From positions 671,766-735,765 of the forward strand of contig NZ_JACRSP010000001.1 in assembly GCF_014384765.1 (NCBI RefSeq): DNA of 64,000 bases, written 5' to 3'. Shown piece after piece: positions 1 to 7,523 of this stretch. Position 1 is the first letter of the stretch; each line of letters starts with the position of its first letter. The notes under the pieces are model-generated. The model ran no database searches. It was not told where the DNA came from and saw only the letters and a program-made list of their open reading frames with translations. The translations under genes were made by a program, and so were the position numbers. The stretch comes from Feifania hominis (GTDB lineage Bacteria > Bacillota > Clostridia > Oscillospirales > Feifaniaceae).

Positions 1-17
1 TGCCACCGCGAAACAGC

Positions 18-44
18 AAAAGAGCGCGGCTGCGCCGCGCTTTT
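18..44 (-). terminator. Intrinsic terminator after the glycosylase gene
   Basis: An 8-bp GC-only stem (positions 23-30 with 34-41, loop TGC) is followed on the minus strand by TTTT. It lies directly after the stop codon at 43. Confidence 0.75.
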
Positions 45-561
45 ATTCCCCACGAATCACCTGCCAGCTCTCGCAGAGCCGCTTCAGGGAGTAGGACGCG
101 TTGAGCGGACTCGTCGACGGCAGGTAGACGGCGGGGAGCGACAGAGACGAAAAGTGCTCCTGATACAGCCGCTGGGCCGCACGGCCGTTGAGAAAAATTC
201 TCTCGATGGATGGGCAGCTGTCGAGCAGCCGGCCGAGCTCGTTCGGCGTGACGTCGGTGATGCTGTCATCCTTTGACCCGGTGATCCGGCAGCTTTTGAT
301 CACATCCCACAGCGCCACACGCAGCGAACGCAGCCACAGAGCGGCCGCCTTTTGAGCATGCGGGTCGGCGAGCCCCCGCGAAAACTGCGGCGGCAGCGGC
401 CTGTCAAACACCTCGCTGAGCACTCTCCAGAAGCGATTTTGCGGGTTTGCGTAGTAGAAGCCGTCGCCCCTCGACTGAACCGACGGAAATGAGCCGAGAA
501 TCAGCACCCGTGACCGCTCATCCGAGATGGGAGCGAGTGGGTGAAAAATCAGTTGCTCCAT
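43..561 (-). CDS. Hypoxanthine-DNA (DNA-deoxyinosine) glycosylase, UDG superfamily
   Basis: Predicted base-excision repair enzyme that removes deaminated purine (hypoxanthine) from DNA in the cytoplasm. The 172-residue protein has the UDG-fold active-site region near its N-terminus (LGSFPS, then YYANPQNRFW) and a C-terminal LPSTSPLNAS segment corresponding to the family's second DNA-contact motif. The length fits the small HDG/Mug-like family. I chose the ATG at 561 because GAGGTG lies 5-6 nt upstream; a GTG two codons earlier would overlap that site. It starts 9 bp after the AEC carrier stop and is the last gene of a three-gene operon whose other members are transporters, so no shared pathway is obvious. 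Family assignment is by motif recognition; the exact base specificity is inferred. Confidence 0.82.
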   Translation of the reverse strand: MEQLIFHPLAPISDERSRVLILGSFPSVQSRGDGFYYANPQNRFWRVLSEVFDRPLPPQFSRGLADPHAQKAAALWLRSLRVALWDVIKSCRITGSKDDSITDVTPNELGRLLDSCPSIERIFLNGRAAQRLYQEHFSSLSLPAVYLPSTSPLNASYSLKRLCESWQVIRGE

Positions 562-570
562 TCTCACACC

Positions 571-1512
571 TCACAGCGGAAAAACCAGGCCGATCACCAC
601 CGCCACAACCGGAATCACAACTGGTGTGAGCAGCATGCTCACCGGGTGGCACTGGCTGGCGAAACGGACGTCGGAGCGGTACTGTCGGGCCATAATGAGA
701 GCTTGGTTCATCATGGGCATTGCAGTCATCATGACAAAGACGCCTGAGACGAGAGCAGGCAGTTGAAACAGCCGACAGCATAAAAGTGCAATCGCTGGGC
801 AGACGACGAAGCGTCCGAGCAGGGCCGCTGCCGACTGGCGGCTGAGTTTCGTCAGCTCCCCCAGCCCGACGCCGCCGACAATCGCCCCAATGAGAATGGT
901 GGACAGTGGCGTGCCGAGCGAGCCGAGACTCGAGAGCGCGTCACTGAGAAACGTCGGAAGCGAAAGCCCCATAAGCTTCACCACACAGCCGATCAAAAAT
1001 GCGGTGATCGGCGATTTGACAAGGCGGATTACAACCTGCAGGTTTGGGCGCAGGGGTTCCCCTCCATCCGCCGCAATCAGCGTCACGCCAATCACCCAGA
1101 AGAGAATCGTATTGCACATGTAGTACATGCTGATATACGGAACTGCAATCTCACCGAAGAAATATGAACAGACCGGCAGACCCACAAAGAGCGTATTGGA
1201 GCAGGAAAAAAGCGTCAGAAAAATCCCTCTTGTTCCCTTTTGCACGCCGGTCAACTTCATCGCGAGGATGCCTGCGCCGAAGCAGGCAAATATGATCACT
1301 GCCGGCACTGCAAGACTGGCGCTGCGAAAGAAGTCTGCCGTGACATACTTCAGAGCATTGTTGAACAGCGAGATCGGCACAAAGACTTTGAGAACCGCTT
1401 TGGTAAGAAAGTCCTCCACACGATCATCGATCCAGCCCGCACGGTGCATCAAAAAGCCCACTACTCCGATGAGCAGCAGCGTCAGCACGGCGTTGAGCGC
1501 GTTGGAAAACAT
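571..1512 (-). CDS. AEC-family (auxin efflux carrier-like) transporter
   Basis: Integral membrane carrier of 313 residues with about ten hydrophobic segments, typical of the AEC family, whose bacterial members move organic acids such as malate or related metabolites. Helix-breaking conserved positions (NTLFVGLP near residue 105, MMNQALIMARQY near the C-terminus) fit the family. The start at 1512 overlaps the stop of the upstream DMT gene by one base (TGATG), so translation is probably coupled. An in-frame start further upstream would lie inside that gene and is less likely. The substrate cannot be told from sequence. Two permeases in a row suggest export or exchange of related small molecules. 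Confidence 0.82.
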   Translation of the reverse strand: MFSNALNAVLTLLLIGVVGFLMHRAGWIDDRVEDFLTKAVLKVFVPISLFNNALKYVTADFFRSASLAVPAVIIFACFGAGILAMKLTGVQKGTRGIFLTLFSCSNTLFVGLPVCSYFFGEIAVPYISMYYMCNTILFWVIGVTLIAADGGEPLRPNLQVVIRLVKSPITAFLIGCVVKLMGLSLPTFLSDALSSLGSLGTPLSTILIGAIVGGVGLGELTKLSRQSAAALLGRFVVCPAIALLCCRLFQLPALVSGVFVMMTAMPMMNQALIMARQYRSDVRFASQCHPVSMLLTPVVIPVVAVVIGLVFPL

Positions 1513-2411
1513 CAAATCCCCTCTTCCCCCTGCAGGATTTCTTCGGCAGGCGTCTGCTTTGCCAGCTTTGATTTCTTGGCGTTGAGCCATGTCACGCAGC
1601 CGACGACGACCGCTGCACCGACCAGCGCCATGGGGCCCGGCACCTCGCCGTAGAACAGCATGACCCAGACCGGATTGAGCAGCGGCTCAAGCATGCCGAT
1701 CAAATTGGCCTCCAGCGGGTCGGTTGTCTTGATGCCAATGGAAAAGCAGAAATAGGCAAGGCCGATTTGCAAAATTCCAGCCACCGCGGCGACAAACCAT
1801 GTCCCGGCGTTTCGGGTCACCGCCCCAGGTACGAACAGAAAAGGAAGACTGACAAGGCATGTGAGCACCATGCCCAGAAAGAGAGTCTGACTGCTGTCGC
1901 AGTCCGGCCGGTGGTTGATCATGCACACCAGCGCGTAGGACACGGCAGTCGTGAGAGCCAGCAAATCGCCCGAAAGCCCGCCGCGGCCGAGGCTGTCCAC
2001 AAAGAAGAGCACCATTCCCAGCAGCGCGCCGCCAAGGGCAATCAGGTCAATCTTCTTGGGTCTCTGGTGAAAGAACACCGCCGAGAGAACAACAATGCAG
2101 ATCGGCGACATATACTGCAGAACAATGGCGTTTGCTGCCGTTGTCATCTTGTTCGCGGCGACAAAGCCAATCAGCGTGTAACTGAGCGCAAGCGTCGCTA
2201 TGACATTGTACCGGTTTAACCGGATGCCGCCGAGTACCTTTCCCCCCGTTAAAAGCAGAAAGGTCAGCGCCGCAAAGAAGCAGCGCACGCAGGCAATCGC
2301 CATGGGGTGCCAGTCGATAAACTTGATGAAAATACCGCCAAGGCTCCACAGAACGGCGGCCGCGAGAATAAAGGCAGGCCCCCTGCCTACCTTTTTGAAA
2401 AGCGTCTGCAT
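1512..2411 (-). CDS. DMT/EamA-family drug-metabolite transporter
   Basis: A 299-residue membrane protein with ten predicted transmembrane segments arranged as two EamA repeats. The first begins LWSLGGIFIKF and the second has LEANLIGMLEPLLNPVW, the typical EamA half-repeat signature. Members export amino acids, nucleosides or other metabolites; the substrate here is unknown. I place the start at ATG 2411 because GAGGAGAG sits 8 nt upstream. An ATG 33 bp earlier has no such site. It is the first gene of the operon with the AEC carrier and glycosylase, and a good sigma-A promoter lies just upstream (2443-2471). Confidence 0.85.
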   Translation of the reverse strand: MQTLFKKVGRGPAFILAAAVLWSLGGIFIKFIDWHPMAIACVRCFFAALTFLLLTGGKVLGGIRLNRYNVIATLALSYTLIGFVAANKMTTAANAIVLQYMSPICIVVLSAVFFHQRPKKIDLIALGGALLGMVLFFVDSLGRGGLSGDLLALTTAVSYALVCMINHRPDCDSSQTLFLGMVLTCLVSLPFLFVPGAVTRNAGTWFVAAVAGILQIGLAYFCFSIGIKTTDPLEANLIGMLEPLLNPVWVMLFYGEVPGPMALVGAAVVVGCVTWLNAKKSKLAKQTPAEEILQGEEGI

Positions 2412-2442
2412 CGGCTCTCTCCTCACTGTAAAAGGTATCTTC

Positions 2443-2471
2443 ATTATAGCGGTTCACACGGCCATGTACAA
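2443..2471 (-). promoter_or_regulatory. Sigma-A promoter of the DMT-AEC-glycosylase operon
   Basis: On the minus strand TTGTAC (2471-2466), a 17-nt spacer, then a perfect TATAAT (2448-2443), about 30 nt ahead of the chosen start. Confidence 0.7.
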
Positions 2472-2492
2472 TGGTACAAAGAGACAATCCCC

Positions 2493-2615
2493 TCAGGGTA
2501 AGCTCTTGATCTTTTGTAAAAATTTTTTGGCGTCCTGCGGTGCAAAAGAGCGCCGTTTTTTCGCCTCTTTCTCAACAATCTCATCTATTTTTACCGCTTT
2601 CTTCTGCGCGGCCAA
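2493..2615 (-). CDS. Possible 40-residue lysine-rich small protein
   Basis: An open frame on the minus strand runs for 48 codons and ends TGA at 2493. Its only usable start is TTG at 2615, with AGAGG about 11 nt upstream. The translation is rich in Lys, Glu and Ala (motifs KIDEIVEKEAKKRR and APQDAKKFLQKIKSLP) and would form an amphipathic helix. It sits alone between the DMT promoter and the divergent Cys-rich gene. No homology is recognised. It may be a small gene, the tail of a decayed one, or chance. Confidence 0.2.
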   Translation of the reverse strand: MAAQKKAVKIDEIVEKEAKKRRSFAPQDAKKFLQKIKSLP

Positions 2616-2617
2616 TA

Positions 2618-2644
2618 ACCGAAAAGCCTCTGCTCCATATACTA
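2618..2644 (+). promoter_or_regulatory. Candidate sporulation-type (sigma-K/E-like) promoter for the Cys-rich gene
   Basis: AC at 2618-2619, a 16-nt spacer, then CATATACTA (2636-2644), which fits the Bacillus/Clostridium sigma-K form AC-N16-CATANNNTA. The motif is short, so chance is possible. The same CATATACT lies at the same distance ahead of the collagen-like gene. Confidence 0.3.
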
Positions 2645-2678
2645 TAGTAGATCAACGAAAAAGAGGTGAAACCAATCC

Positions 2679-2855
2679 ATGGCTGATAACATCACGATGA
2701 AAACTCACTGCGTCTGCAACACCAATACCTCCGCCTCGCTGTGCTGCTGCCACAATGACAACAACAACTGCTGCTGCAAAAACTGCGGCTGTAACAACAA
2801 CTGCGGGTGCAACAACAATTGTGGGTGCAACAACAACTGCAGCTGCAACGGCTGA
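2679..2855 (+). CDS. 58-residue Cys/Asn-rich repeat protein, unknown function
   Basis: ATG at 2679 is preceded by AGAGGTG 8-10 nt upstream, a convincing ribosome binding site. The product has 58 residues, of which 16 are Cys and 18 Asn. After a short head (MADNITMKTH) come clusters CCC-HNDNNN-CCC and then the module NNNCGC repeated (residues 39-56), ending NCSCNG. There is no signal peptide or membrane segment. Such composition recalls spore-coat or metal-binding Cys-rich proteins, but I know no exact family. It is followed by a hairpin and then a PGRP-type amidase on the same strand. The CNN/GC tract is built from repeated AACAACAAC-TGC codons, so it could expand by slippage. I consider it a real gene because of its ribosome site, length and ordered repeats. 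Confidence 0.7.
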   Translation: MADNITMKTHCVCNTNTSASLCCCHNDNNNCCCKNCGCNNNCGCNNNCGCNNNCSCNG

Positions 2856-2879
2856 GCATCAAACTGTACATGACAATCG

Positions 2880-2905
2880 AAAGCAGAGCTTTTTAGCTCT
2901 GCTTT
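2880..2905 (+). terminator. Perfect 11-bp hairpin between the Cys-rich gene and the amidase
   Basis: AAAGCAGAGCT (2880-2890), loop TTTT, AGCTCTGCTTT (2895-2905). There is no long T-run after it, and the amidase ribosome site GGAGG starts 5 nt later. It may therefore be a partial terminator or a processing/translation-control hairpin. Confidence 0.55.
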
Positions 2906-2923
2906 CCTTGGAGGTAGGTAACT

Positions 2924-3388
2924 TTGAACATTGTCTATCCCGAGATCGCCTTTGACGGCGAGCTCGTCCCGCTCCGGCTCGAAATGGTCGACTCCATTGC
3001 GCTGCACGATTCCGAACAGGCCGAGGGTGATGTCTACGATGTCGATCAGTGGTTCAAGCGGCGCGGCTACTCCGGAATCGGCTACAATTACTTTATCCAT
3101 TCCGACGGCACCGTCATCGAGGGCCGCGGGCTCAACACCGGTGATGCGGTCAAATACCATGACGGCCACGTTCTCTCGGTTGCCTTTCAGGGCAATTTTA
3201 CTCATTCACTGTCCATGCCGGCTGCACAGTACCGCTCCGGCGTACGTCTCATTCAATACTTAATGAACCACATTCCAACCATCACGATGGTGGACGGACA
3301 TAGCCATTGGGCGGGCACTGACTGTCCCGGGCGATACTTTCCTCTTGGCGAGATGATTGCGGATTCGACCACAAAAACGAAGTCTTAA
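2924..3388 (+). CDS. N-acetylmuramoyl-L-alanine amidase, PGRP/Amidase_2 family
   Basis: Predicted zinc amidase that cleaves the bond between MurNAc and the stem-peptide L-alanine of peptidoglycan. It has 154 residues. Zinc ligands are His28 (IALHDSE), His126 (VDGHSHW) and Cys134 (GTDCPGRYFP); the core YNYFIHSDGTVIEGR typical of the family is near residues 62-76. There is no signal peptide, so it would act from inside the cell (phage-type release, or mother cell during sporulation) or need another exit route. Start is TTG at 2924, with GGAGG 9 nt upstream. It follows the Cys/Asn-rich gene by 68 bp and ends in a strong terminator. A coat/cortex role is only inference; a prophage-lysin origin is possible, although no phage genes adjoin. 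Confidence 0.85.
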   Translation: MNIVYPEIAFDGELVPLRLEMVDSIALHDSEQAEGDVYDVDQWFKRRGYSGIGYNYFIHSDGTVIEGRGLNTGDAVKYHDGHVLSVAFQGNFTHSLSMPAAQYRSGVRLIQYLMNHIPTITMVDGHSHWAGTDCPGRYFPLGEMIADSTTKTKS

Positions 3389-3404
3389 CAGACTTCGTTT
3401 TTGT
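3371..3404. terminator. Terminator after the amidase
   Basis: Perfect 14-bp stem: 3371-3384 with 3391-3404, loop TTAACA. The stem ends in a T-run on both strands. The amidase stop codon lies in the loop. Confidence 0.85.
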
Positions 3405-3458
3405 GTATAAACTTCAGGCGCAACAGGAAGAATAGAGGTGAATCTACCATTTTTGGCC

Positions 3459-3493
3459 TGTCGCCGGCCGCAAGGGCGACATCACGCAGTGAT
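3459..3493 (+). promoter_or_regulatory. Two adjoining hairpins in the rubrerythrin leader
   Basis: TGTCGCC (3459-3465) pairs with GGCGACA (3475-3481). Directly next, ATCAC (3481-3485) pairs with GTGAT (3489-3493). The second hairpin ends 2 nt before the GGAGG site of rubrerythrin, so folding could control translation. A second GAGGTG lies upstream at 3435-3440. Confidence 0.5.
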
Positions 3494-3504
3494 ATGGAGG
3501 AAGT

Positions 3505-4095
3505 ATGAATCTGACCGGAACCGAAACTCTCATCAATCTCGGACGTGCCTTTGCCGGCGAGTCCCAGGCCAAAAACCGCTATCTCTTCTACGCGGAAAAG
3601 GCCAAGCAGGACGGCTACGCCTACATCGAGAAGATCTGCCGCTACATCGCACAAAACGAAACCGCCCACGCAAAAGTCTTCTTTGACCACATCGTCAACG
3701 GCATGCCAAACGATGTCAACAATCTCAACATCGACGCGGGCTATCCCTTTGAGCTCAAGGACACCATCAACAACATGCTCTACGCCAAGGCCGGCGAGAC
3801 CTCCGAGTATGAGACCATCTACCCGAACTTCGGCAAGATCGCAGCCGACGAGGGATTCCCCGCCATCGCGGCCAGCTTCAACATGATTGCGGCCATCGAG
3901 GGTGAGCACGCCAAAATCTTCGGCACGCTGCATGACAAACTTGCAAACGGCTCGCTCTATAAAGGCGACGCACCCGTCGTGTGGAAGTGCGACTACTGCG
4001 GCTATGAGACAACCTCCAAGGACGCTTTCATGGTCTGCCCGGTCTGCAAAAAACCACAGGGCTTCGTCATCCCGCAGATCGAATTTCTGCACTGA
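3505..4095 (+). CDS. rbr: Rubrerythrin
   Basis: Non-haem di-iron peroxidase that reduces hydrogen peroxide to water in the cytoplasm of anaerobes. It has 196 residues, normal for classical rubrerythrin. The ferritin-like four-helix domain (about 1-145) carries Glu19 (GESQAKNRY), Glu52-x-x-His55 (NETAHAKVF) and a further E-x-x-H (IEGEHAKIF). The C-terminal rubredoxin-like domain has Cys162, Cys165, Cys178 and Cys181 to bind one iron. Start ATG 3505 follows TATGGAGG by 5 nt. It is a single-gene unit between two strong terminators, with a hairpin-rich leader of its own. I see no PerR box close upstream, unlike the perR unit at 59.4 kb. Very confident in the family. Confidence 0.97.
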   Translation: MNLTGTETLINLGRAFAGESQAKNRYLFYAEKAKQDGYAYIEKICRYIAQNETAHAKVFFDHIVNGMPNDVNNLNIDAGYPFELKDTINNMLYAKAGETSEYETIYPNFGKIAADEGFPAIAASFNMIAAIEGEHAKIFGTLHDKLANGSLYKGDAPVVWKCDYCGYETTSKDAFMVCPVCKKPQGFVIPQIEFLH

Positions 4096-4096
4096 T

Positions 4097-4139
4097 AAAA
4101 ATAGAAGCAGCGCGGTCCGGCCGCGCTGCTTCTATTTTT
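4097..4139. terminator. Bidirectional terminator between rubrerythrin and the convergent TfoX-domain gene
   Basis: Perfect 19-bp stem (4097-4115 with 4121-4139), loop TCCGG, flanked by A-run and T-run. It overlaps the stop codon of the minus-strand gene at 4132. Confidence 0.92.
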
Positions 4140-4392
4140 CCTTTTCCGCGTTATAAAATGCCTTGAGCTCCGCCTTGACATCGGGCGGCAGCTCACTTTT
4201 TTTGACCCCGCGTACCGCTCCCTCGAGCGCGTAGAGCCGGTGGATGCAGGCGGAGGGATCCATTGCCCGGATACGAAGCCACGCCTGCCGGCTTCCTGCA
4301 GCGCGCAACTCACCGGCGGTTGTGATTCCGGCCTCCCTCAGTTGTCTTGCGACCTGTGGTCCTATGTTGGGAAGAGATGACATCTCACACAT
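4132..4392 (-). CDS. TfoX/Sxy C-terminal domain-only protein
   Basis: An 86-residue protein made only of the TfoX C-terminal helix-hairpin-helix domain: LPNIGPQVARQLREAGI at residues 7-23, then AWLRIRAMDPSACIHRLYALEG, and LPPDVKAELKAFY at the end. In gamma-proteobacteria the full TfoX/Sxy is a competence regulator. Stand-alone C-terminal domains in Firmicutes have no proven role and may bind DNA through the HhH. Start ATG 4392 has AGAGAG about 5 nt upstream; ATG 4383 is an alternative. It begins 13 bp after the flippase gene ends and is probably co-transcribed with it, without obvious functional link. Confidence 0.8.
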   Translation of the reverse strand: MCEMSSLPNIGPQVARQLREAGITTAGELRAAGSRQAWLRIRAMDPSACIHRLYALEGAVRGVKKSELPPDVKAELKAFYNAEKEK

Positions 4393-4405
4393 AAAATCTC
4401 TCTTT

Positions 4406-5797
4406 TCAGTTTTTAACTCTCAAAATCTTTTTTGCACTCAGCAGCAGGCTCTTGACATTGGTGACCACCATCAGAAGCGTCAGCGCGATCTCATAGAGCA
4501 GCCAGTACGGTACTTCTTTGATGAGGATGATGCTCTGTGCAAAGAGTACGAGCGTATCGAAGATGAGCTTTGGCACATTCCACTCCATGCGGATCATACG
4601 CCGGGCGCTGATGGCCCGCAGCACAAAGGCCACAAGGTAGCTGACAAAAGTCGCAAAAGCCGCGCCGTTAACGCCGTATTTGGGGATCAAAATCAAATTG
4701 AGCACGATGTTTGTCCCCGCACCCACTGCCGAAGTGACAAGGGACAAAACGCTCTTCTTCTCCACCATGTAGACACTGCCCATAAAGGTCACAAGGCAGG
4801 AGTAGGTTGTGGACATGATCAAAAACGGGATATACTTCCAGGAGGGGTAAAAGGCCTCAGAGACCAGGATTTTCGTACCGAGTTTGGCAAAGAGAATCAG
4901 CCCCGACGCTGCGGTGAAGATGAGCGCCTTAAACGAGCCGAATACATTGGAGAAAAACTGCTTTCTCTCGAGCGGATTCTCCGTGACCGCCGACATCTGC
5001 CAGGCGTCCATGAAAATACCCGAGACAAGGATGACAATGGTCGGAATCTTATAGGCCACGGCATAGAGACCGTTTGCAGCCGAGTCGATCATCCCCGTGA
5101 CGAGATAGCGGTCTGAGACGTTGGTAATCCACCAGAGCATGGTTGTGGGAATCAGCGGAATGGAGTATTTGAGCATTGCGCGGGAAGTCGCCCTGTTGAT
5201 GTTTCGAAAACGTACAAACCGCCCGAGCTTTGCAAGCGAGAAGAGCAGAAGCGCCGACAGGCAGTCGGAACTTGCAATGGCAAGCACATAGCCCGTGATG
5301 CCCCATTTGAAGCCGACAAGATAGAGAATGTTGAAGAAGATGGTCGTCGCTGTGCTCATGATGCCGTCAAAGGTGTACAGGCGTACCATCCCCATCGAGC
5401 GCACCATCTGCGAGCACAGTGAGCGCAGAAGCGACATCAGCACAAAGGCGTAGAGCAGCACGGTGTTGTTGGCAATGTACGGAAAGCGCAGAAGAAAAGG
5501 CGTTGTCAGCAGAAGCAGCGCAAAACCGGTAAAAATGGTAATGACGCCGGTCGAGAAGACATCTTTCTTGCGGTAACTGCGGTCGAGGCCAAAGCGAATG
5601 ACGGCGTTTGTGATGCCGAGCGAGACAATGGGCAGCAGCAGATTTCCCGTCTGAACGATCAGGTCAACCTTTCCATAGTCGGCATCACTCAAAACGCGGG
5701 TGTAAAGCGGCATCATCAAAAACACCAGCACCTTGGAGCTGAAAGTGCCAATGGCGAAGAGAACCGTATTTTTCATCAGGCGTCCATATTTGTTCAT
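4406..5797 (-). CDS. Oligosaccharide/polysaccharide flippase (MATE/MurJ-like, Wzx type)
   Basis: A 463-residue polytopic membrane protein with about 12-14 hydrophobic segments. The N-terminal part (KNTVLFAIGTFSSKVLVF, then PLYTRVLSDADYGKVDL) is the polysaccharide-biosynthesis repeat signature of the MOP superfamily. Members flip undecaprenyl-linked sugar units across the cytoplasmic membrane for cell-surface polymers. No glycosyltransferases lie nearby, so this is an orphan flippase with unknown substrate. It runs into the TfoX-domain gene 13 bp downstream. The family is secure; choice between O-antigen-type and teichoic or sporulation polymers cannot be made. Confidence 0.85.
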   Translation of the reverse strand: MNKYGRLMKNTVLFAIGTFSSKVLVFLMMPLYTRVLSDADYGKVDLIVQTGNLLLPIVSLGITNAVIRFGLDRSYRKKDVFSTGVITIFTGFALLLLTTPFLLRFPYIANNTVLLYAFVLMSLLRSLCSQMVRSMGMVRLYTFDGIMSTATTIFFNILYLVGFKWGITGYVLAIASSDCLSALLLFSLAKLGRFVRFRNINRATSRAMLKYSIPLIPTTMLWWITNVSDRYLVTGMIDSAANGLYAVAYKIPTIVILVSGIFMDAWQMSAVTENPLERKQFFSNVFGSFKALIFTAASGLILFAKLGTKILVSEAFYPSWKYIPFLIMSTTYSCLVTFMGSVYMVEKKSVLSLVTSAVGAGTNIVLNLILIPKYGVNGAAFATFVSYLVAFVLRAISARRMIRMEWNVPKLIFDTLVLFAQSIILIKEVPYWLLYEIALTLLMVVTNVKSLLLSAKKILRVKN

Positions 5798-5842
5798 GCC
5801 GTTATCTTACCCCGCACAGGTGAAAATTTGACAAAATTCAAA

Positions 5843-5871
5843 AGAGTTTGAGAGAAAACCTCTCAAACTCT
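5843..5871 (-). terminator. Terminator after pyruvate kinase
   Basis: 12-bp stem (5843-5854 with 5860-5871) and 5-nt loop, about 50 nt past the pyk stop and followed on the minus strand by a T-rich tract. Confidence 0.7.
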
Positions 5872-5922
5872 CTTTATTGTAAAACAAGGCGTTGCTAAAA
5901 GCAAGAATTTCTAATTTTGAGT

Positions 5923-7341
5923 CTATTTGACAATGTCGACGCGCATCAGATTTGTCGTGCCCGAAGTGCGAAGCGGAATGCCCGCTGTCGTCACCACAAG
6001 GTCGCCCGGCGCAACAATACCCGTCTGTTTCGCACCTTCAAGCGAGCTTTCAAAGAGCGCGTCGGTCGAGTCGACTTCGCGGATGTAAACCGGCGTCACA
6101 CCCCATGACAAATTGAGCTGACGCACGGTGCGGTTGTGCGGCGAGCACGCGATAATCGGGCAGCACGGACGGTATTTGGAAATCATCTTTGCCGTCTTGC
6201 CGTGGTTTGACACTGTGACAATCGCCGCTGCGCCGAGGTCGTGCGCCGTGGTGCAGGTCGCGTGGGAGATGGCGTTTGTGATGTCCGGGTCAGACGGGTT
6301 GTCACGCAGGCGAAAGCGCTTGAAATAGTCAATGTTCGCCTCCGTGCGCTCGGCAATGCGCGCCATGGTGCGCACCGCCTCCAGCGGATAGGCGCCGGCC
6401 GCCGTCTCGCCCGAGAGCATGATTGCGCTTGTCCCATCGTAGATGGCGTTTGCAACGTCGGTGGTCTCGGCTCTTGTCGGGCGTGGATTTTTGATCATAG
6501 ACTCAAGCATCTGGGTGGCGGTGATAACCTGTTTTCCCTCGTTGTAAGCTTTCTTGATGAGCATTTTCTGAATGGCGGGTAGATTCTCAAAGGCAATCTC
6601 AACACCCATGTCGCCGCGCGCCACCATGATGCCGTCGACAATCTGTAAAATCTCGTCAATGTTTGCAACGCCCTCGCTGTTCTCGATCTTGGCAATGATG
6701 TTGATGTGTTTGCCGCCGTTTTCATCGAGCAGTTTCCGAATCTCGCGCACATCGTTTGCACTCTGGGTGAAAGAGGCGGCGATAAAATCGAAACCGGTCT
6801 CAATGCCGAAGAGGATGTCGCTGCGGTCCCGCTCGCTGATAAACGGCATGGAGAGCTTGACGTCCGGCACGTTGACGCCCTTTGAATTGGAGACCTCTCC
6901 GCCGTTTATGACGCGGCAGCGGATCTCCCTCCCTGTGACTTCCAGAACCTCAAGTTCAATCAGGCCGTCGTCAATGAGGATTTTCGTGCCGGTGTGTACG
7001 TCCCGCGTAAGTCCCGTGTAGGTGATGCTTGCGCGCTCGGCGTCTCCCTCTATCTGCTGCGTGGTCAGGACAAACTCCTGTCCCGCGCAAAGCTGCGCAC
7101 TGCCCTCTTTGAAGAGCCCCAGCCGCACTTCCGGTCCCTTGGTATCGAGCATAGTTGCAATGGGAAGTCCCAGCTCTTCACGGGCGCGAACCACCATGTC
7201 AAAGCGCCGTTTCTGCGCCGCGTGATCCTGGTGGGAAAAATTGAAGCGGGCAACATTCATGCCAAGGCGCATGAGCTCCTTGATCGTTTCAACATTGTCG
7301 GTGGAAGGTCCCATTGTGCAGATGATCTTTGTCTTTCTCAT
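5923..7341 (-). CDS. pyk: Pyruvate kinase
   Basis: Catalyses the last ATP-yielding step of glycolysis, phosphoenolpyruvate + ADP to pyruvate + ATP. The 472-residue protein begins MRKTKIICTMGPSTDN, with the substrate-binding RFNFSHQDH soon after. It has the active-site stretch IAKIENSEGVANIDEIL and the GDMGVEI and MLESMIKNPRPTRAE motifs. It ends after the normal C-terminal allosteric domain and lacks the extra PEP-utiliser domain that some Firmicutes carry. Start ATG 7341 has GAGGAG 6 nt upstream; the in-frame extension upstream is not protein-like. It is monocistronic, with TATAAT at 7404-7399 and a terminator downstream. Confidence 0.97.
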   Translation of the reverse strand: MRKTKIICTMGPSTDNVETIKELMRLGMNVARFNFSHQDHAAQKRRFDMVVRAREELGLPIATMLDTKGPEVRLGLFKEGSAQLCAGQEFVLTTQQIEGDAERASITYTGLTRDVHTGTKILIDDGLIELEVLEVTGREIRCRVINGGEVSNSKGVNVPDVKLSMPFISERDRSDILFGIETGFDFIAASFTQSANDVREIRKLLDENGGKHINIIAKIENSEGVANIDEILQIVDGIMVARGDMGVEIAFENLPAIQKMLIKKAYNEGKQVITATQMLESMIKNPRPTRAETTDVANAIYDGTSAIMLSGETAAGAYPLEAVRTMARIAERTEANIDYFKRFRLRDNPSDPDITNAISHATCTTAHDLGAAAIVTVSNHGKTAKMISKYRPCCPIIACSPHNRTVRQLNLSWGVTPVYIREVDSTDALFESSLEGAKQTGIVAPGDLVVTTAGIPLRTSGTTNLMRVDIVK

Positions 7342-7398
7342 TGTGTTCTCCTCAATATGTATGTAAATGGTTAAACAAACAAAATTGGGCCAGTATTT

Positions 7399-7404
7399 AT
7401 TATA
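7399..7404 (-). promoter_or_regulatory. -10 element of the pyk promoter
   Basis: Perfect TATAAT on the minus strand, about 58 nt before the pyk start. The -35 region is not well conserved (TTGATA lies 20 nt away). Confidence 0.5.
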
Positions 7405-7476
7405 CCCAAAATCGGTTCGTGTGCTATCAAAACCTTGCCTTTTTAACAAATCTTTTACAACATATTACAATTTCGC

Positions 7477-7506
7477 TTGACATTGCGAGGCCCTTTCCCC
7501 TATAAT
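7477..7506 (+). promoter_or_regulatory. Promoter of tRNA-Pro
   Basis: Consensus TTGACA (7477-7482), 18-nt spacer, consensus TATAAT (7501-7506), 17 nt before the mature tRNA. Confidence 0.9.
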
Positions 7507-7523
7507 ATGTAAGTGCCCGTCAT

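Noticed and set aside
3438..3686. GTG-started open frame across the rubrerythrin leader
   Set aside because: It overlaps rubrerythrin out of frame and its translation is Arg-rich shadow sequence.
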